DNA of 48,681 nt from Singulisphaera sp. GP187 (GTDB lineage: Bacteria; Planctomycetota; Planctomycetia; Gemmatales; Gemmataceae). The DNA is taken from assembly GCA_945905925.1 (NCBI GenBank), contig CAMDQN010000038.1, positions 1 to 48,681 of the forward strand, given 5' to 3'. Below are positions 47,732-48,681 of this stretch, in pieces. Each line of letters begins with the position of its first letter. The stretch's first letter is position 1. The position numbers were made by a program, and so were the translations under genes. The notes below the pieces were generated by a model. The model worked only from the letters and a program-made list of their open reading frames with translations, ran no database searches and was not told the origin of the DNA.

Positions 47732-48681
47732 ATGCCCACCGACGAGAACGAACCGCTGCTGCTGGGAACGGTGGCTCAATCGCCCGACGATCAGGCTCGC
47801 GTGGCGGCGGCGTTCGAGCCGACGGCTCCGGTGCTGGCACTGGCGATCCCCGGCTATGAGGTGCTGCGTCAGATCGGCGAAGGCGGGATGGGCACGGTGT
47901 ACCTGGCGCTCGACCTGAAGCTCAAACGCGAGGTGGCGCTCAAGACGCTTCGTGCGACGGAGACGCGACCGGAGTTCGTGGCTCGGTTCTGGGCGGAAGC
48001 GGAGGTGATGGCGGCGGTGCGTCACCCGCACGTGGTTCAGGTGTTCGAGTTGGGCAAGGACGTGGCCCGCCCCTTTATGGCGATGGAGTACCTCCGCGGC
48101 GGATCGCTCGCCGACCGGCTTCGGGGCGAGAAAAAGGAGAAGCAAAGGGTCCGCACGGTTATTCCGTCGGACGAGGCGGCCGTGTTGTTGGAGAAGATCG
48201 CGCGCGGGGTCGCTGCGGCTCACGAACTGGGCATCGTCCACCGCGACATGAAGCCCGGCAATGTGCTACTCGACGAGGACGGTGAACCGAAGGTCACCGA
48301 CTTCGGGCTGGCGAAACGCCTCAGCAACGACTTGACCCGGACACAGGCGTTGATGGGGACGCCGCCGTACATGGCGCCCGAGCAGGCCGCTGGGCGTGCG
48401 AAGTTCGTCGGCCCACAAGCGGACGTGTGGGCGCTCGGGGTCATCCTCTACGAGTGCGTTGCCGGTGTGCGGCCGTTCGACGGCGACACGGAAGACGAGA
48501 TTCTGAGTCAGATCACCTCGGCCGAGCCGACGGCATTGCGGATCCGGGTGCGTGGGCTGCCGCGTGACCTCGACATCATTGTGGCGAAGTGTCTGACGAA
48601 GGAGCCTGCACACCGGTACGCGACCGCGGGCGAACTGGCCGACGACCTCGCGCGGTTCGTCAACGGCGCGCCGATCGCGGC
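47732..48681 (+). CDS. Ser/Thr protein kinase, C-terminus beyond the window
   Basis: ATG 47732 follows GGAGGA (47721-47726). The open frame has no stop up to the end of the window, giving 316 residues, so the gene continues beyond. A 40-residue N-terminal tail leads into a complete kinase domain: IGEGGMGTVY glycine loop, VALKTL with the ATP lysine, MEYLRGGSLADRL, HRDMKPGN (Met instead of the usual Leu), DFGLAK, GTPPYMAPEQ and DVWALGVILYECVAG. The domain end RYATAGELADDLARFVNG is reached just before the edge. In planctomycetes such kinases usually go on to a membrane helix and WD40, TPR or sensor domains. It is transcribed away from the electron-transfer operon. Confidence 0.93.
   Translation, partial: MPTDENEPLLLGTVAQSPDDQARVAAAFEPTAPVLALAIPGYEVLRQIGEGGMGTVYLALDLKLKREVALKTLRATETRPEFVARFWAEAEVMAAVRHPHVVQVFELGKDVARPFMAMEYLRGGSLADRLRGEKKEKQRVRTVIPSDEAAVLLEKIARGVAAAHELGIVHRDMKPGNVLLDEDGEPKVTDFGLAKRLSNDLTRTQALMGTPPYMAPEQAAGRAKFVGPQADVWALGVILYECVAGVRPFDGDTEDEILSQITSAEPTALRIRVRGLPRDLDIIVAKCLTKEPAHRYATAGELADDLARFVNGAPIA

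Overview
The window looks like chromosome from a planctomycete of the Gemmata type (Gemmataceae). The DNA is GC-rich with strong G/C third positions. The gene content fits that group: a DUF1559 pilin-like protein followed by a small lipoprotein, several Ser/Thr kinases, a very large alpha-2-macroglobulin, NIPSNAP, FHA and FG-GAP proteins, proteins with an N-terminal LE-x-LE-x-R-x-L signature, and a large sigma-70 family factor with extra DNA-binding modules. The lineage call rests on recognised families, not on a search. No rRNA, tRNA, CRISPR array, prophage or intact insertion sequence was seen.

Layout. 1-2.1 kb (+): the tail of an unidentified gene, a probably 5'-truncated beta-barrel gene, then a DUF1559/lipoprotein pair. 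2.1-15.7 kb (-): YidC, a metallophosphoesterase, an N-acetylneuraminate lyase-like enzyme, a GH3 family ligase, a methyltransferase overlapping an alpha/beta hydrolase, and an 1836-residue alpha-2-macroglobulin. 16-25 kb: mostly short singletons (Uma2, a decayed gene, TPR, FHA, a double YHS-like protein, NIPSNAP, a zinc-protease/FG-GAP protein, a ModF-like double ABC ATPase). 25-33 kb: glycogen synthase, a secreted protein, a candidate structured RNA in front of a sigma factor, a ParE-type toxin-antitoxin pair, a five-repeat secreted protein. 33-39.5 kb: ThiL, an SGNH/MBOAT O-acylation pair, a lipoyl-free E2-like acyltransferase, a decayed phosphoesterase and a Ser/Thr kinase. 39.6-47.3 kb (-): a four-gene electron-transfer operon. 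47.7 kb to the end (+): a second Ser/Thr kinase, cut by the window edge.

The most interesting system is the 47281-39619 operon. It encodes a cytochrome b-like membrane protein, a membrane-anchored decaheme cytochrome c, a NuoE-NuoF fusion, and a 918-residue protein that joins a NuoG-like N-terminus to two cyclic-nucleotide-binding domains and a four-cluster ferredoxin. Together they could form an NADH-linked electron-transfer complex connecting the cytoplasm, membrane and periplasm, possibly gated by a nucleotide or other small ligand. I know of no described complex with this make-up; that is an inference from content.

The second theme is palindromes. Long inverted repeats, several perfect over 16 to 28 bases and of unrelated sequence, sit at most gene ends. 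One recurrent family (core GGCGAGCGGGGGCGTAAGCC with its complement) occurs five times. One copy lies in frame inside the ModF-like ATPase and a different palindrome lies in frame inside ThiL. Three junctions of the electron-transfer operon each carry such an element. They may be mobile palindromic elements, terminators or processing sites.
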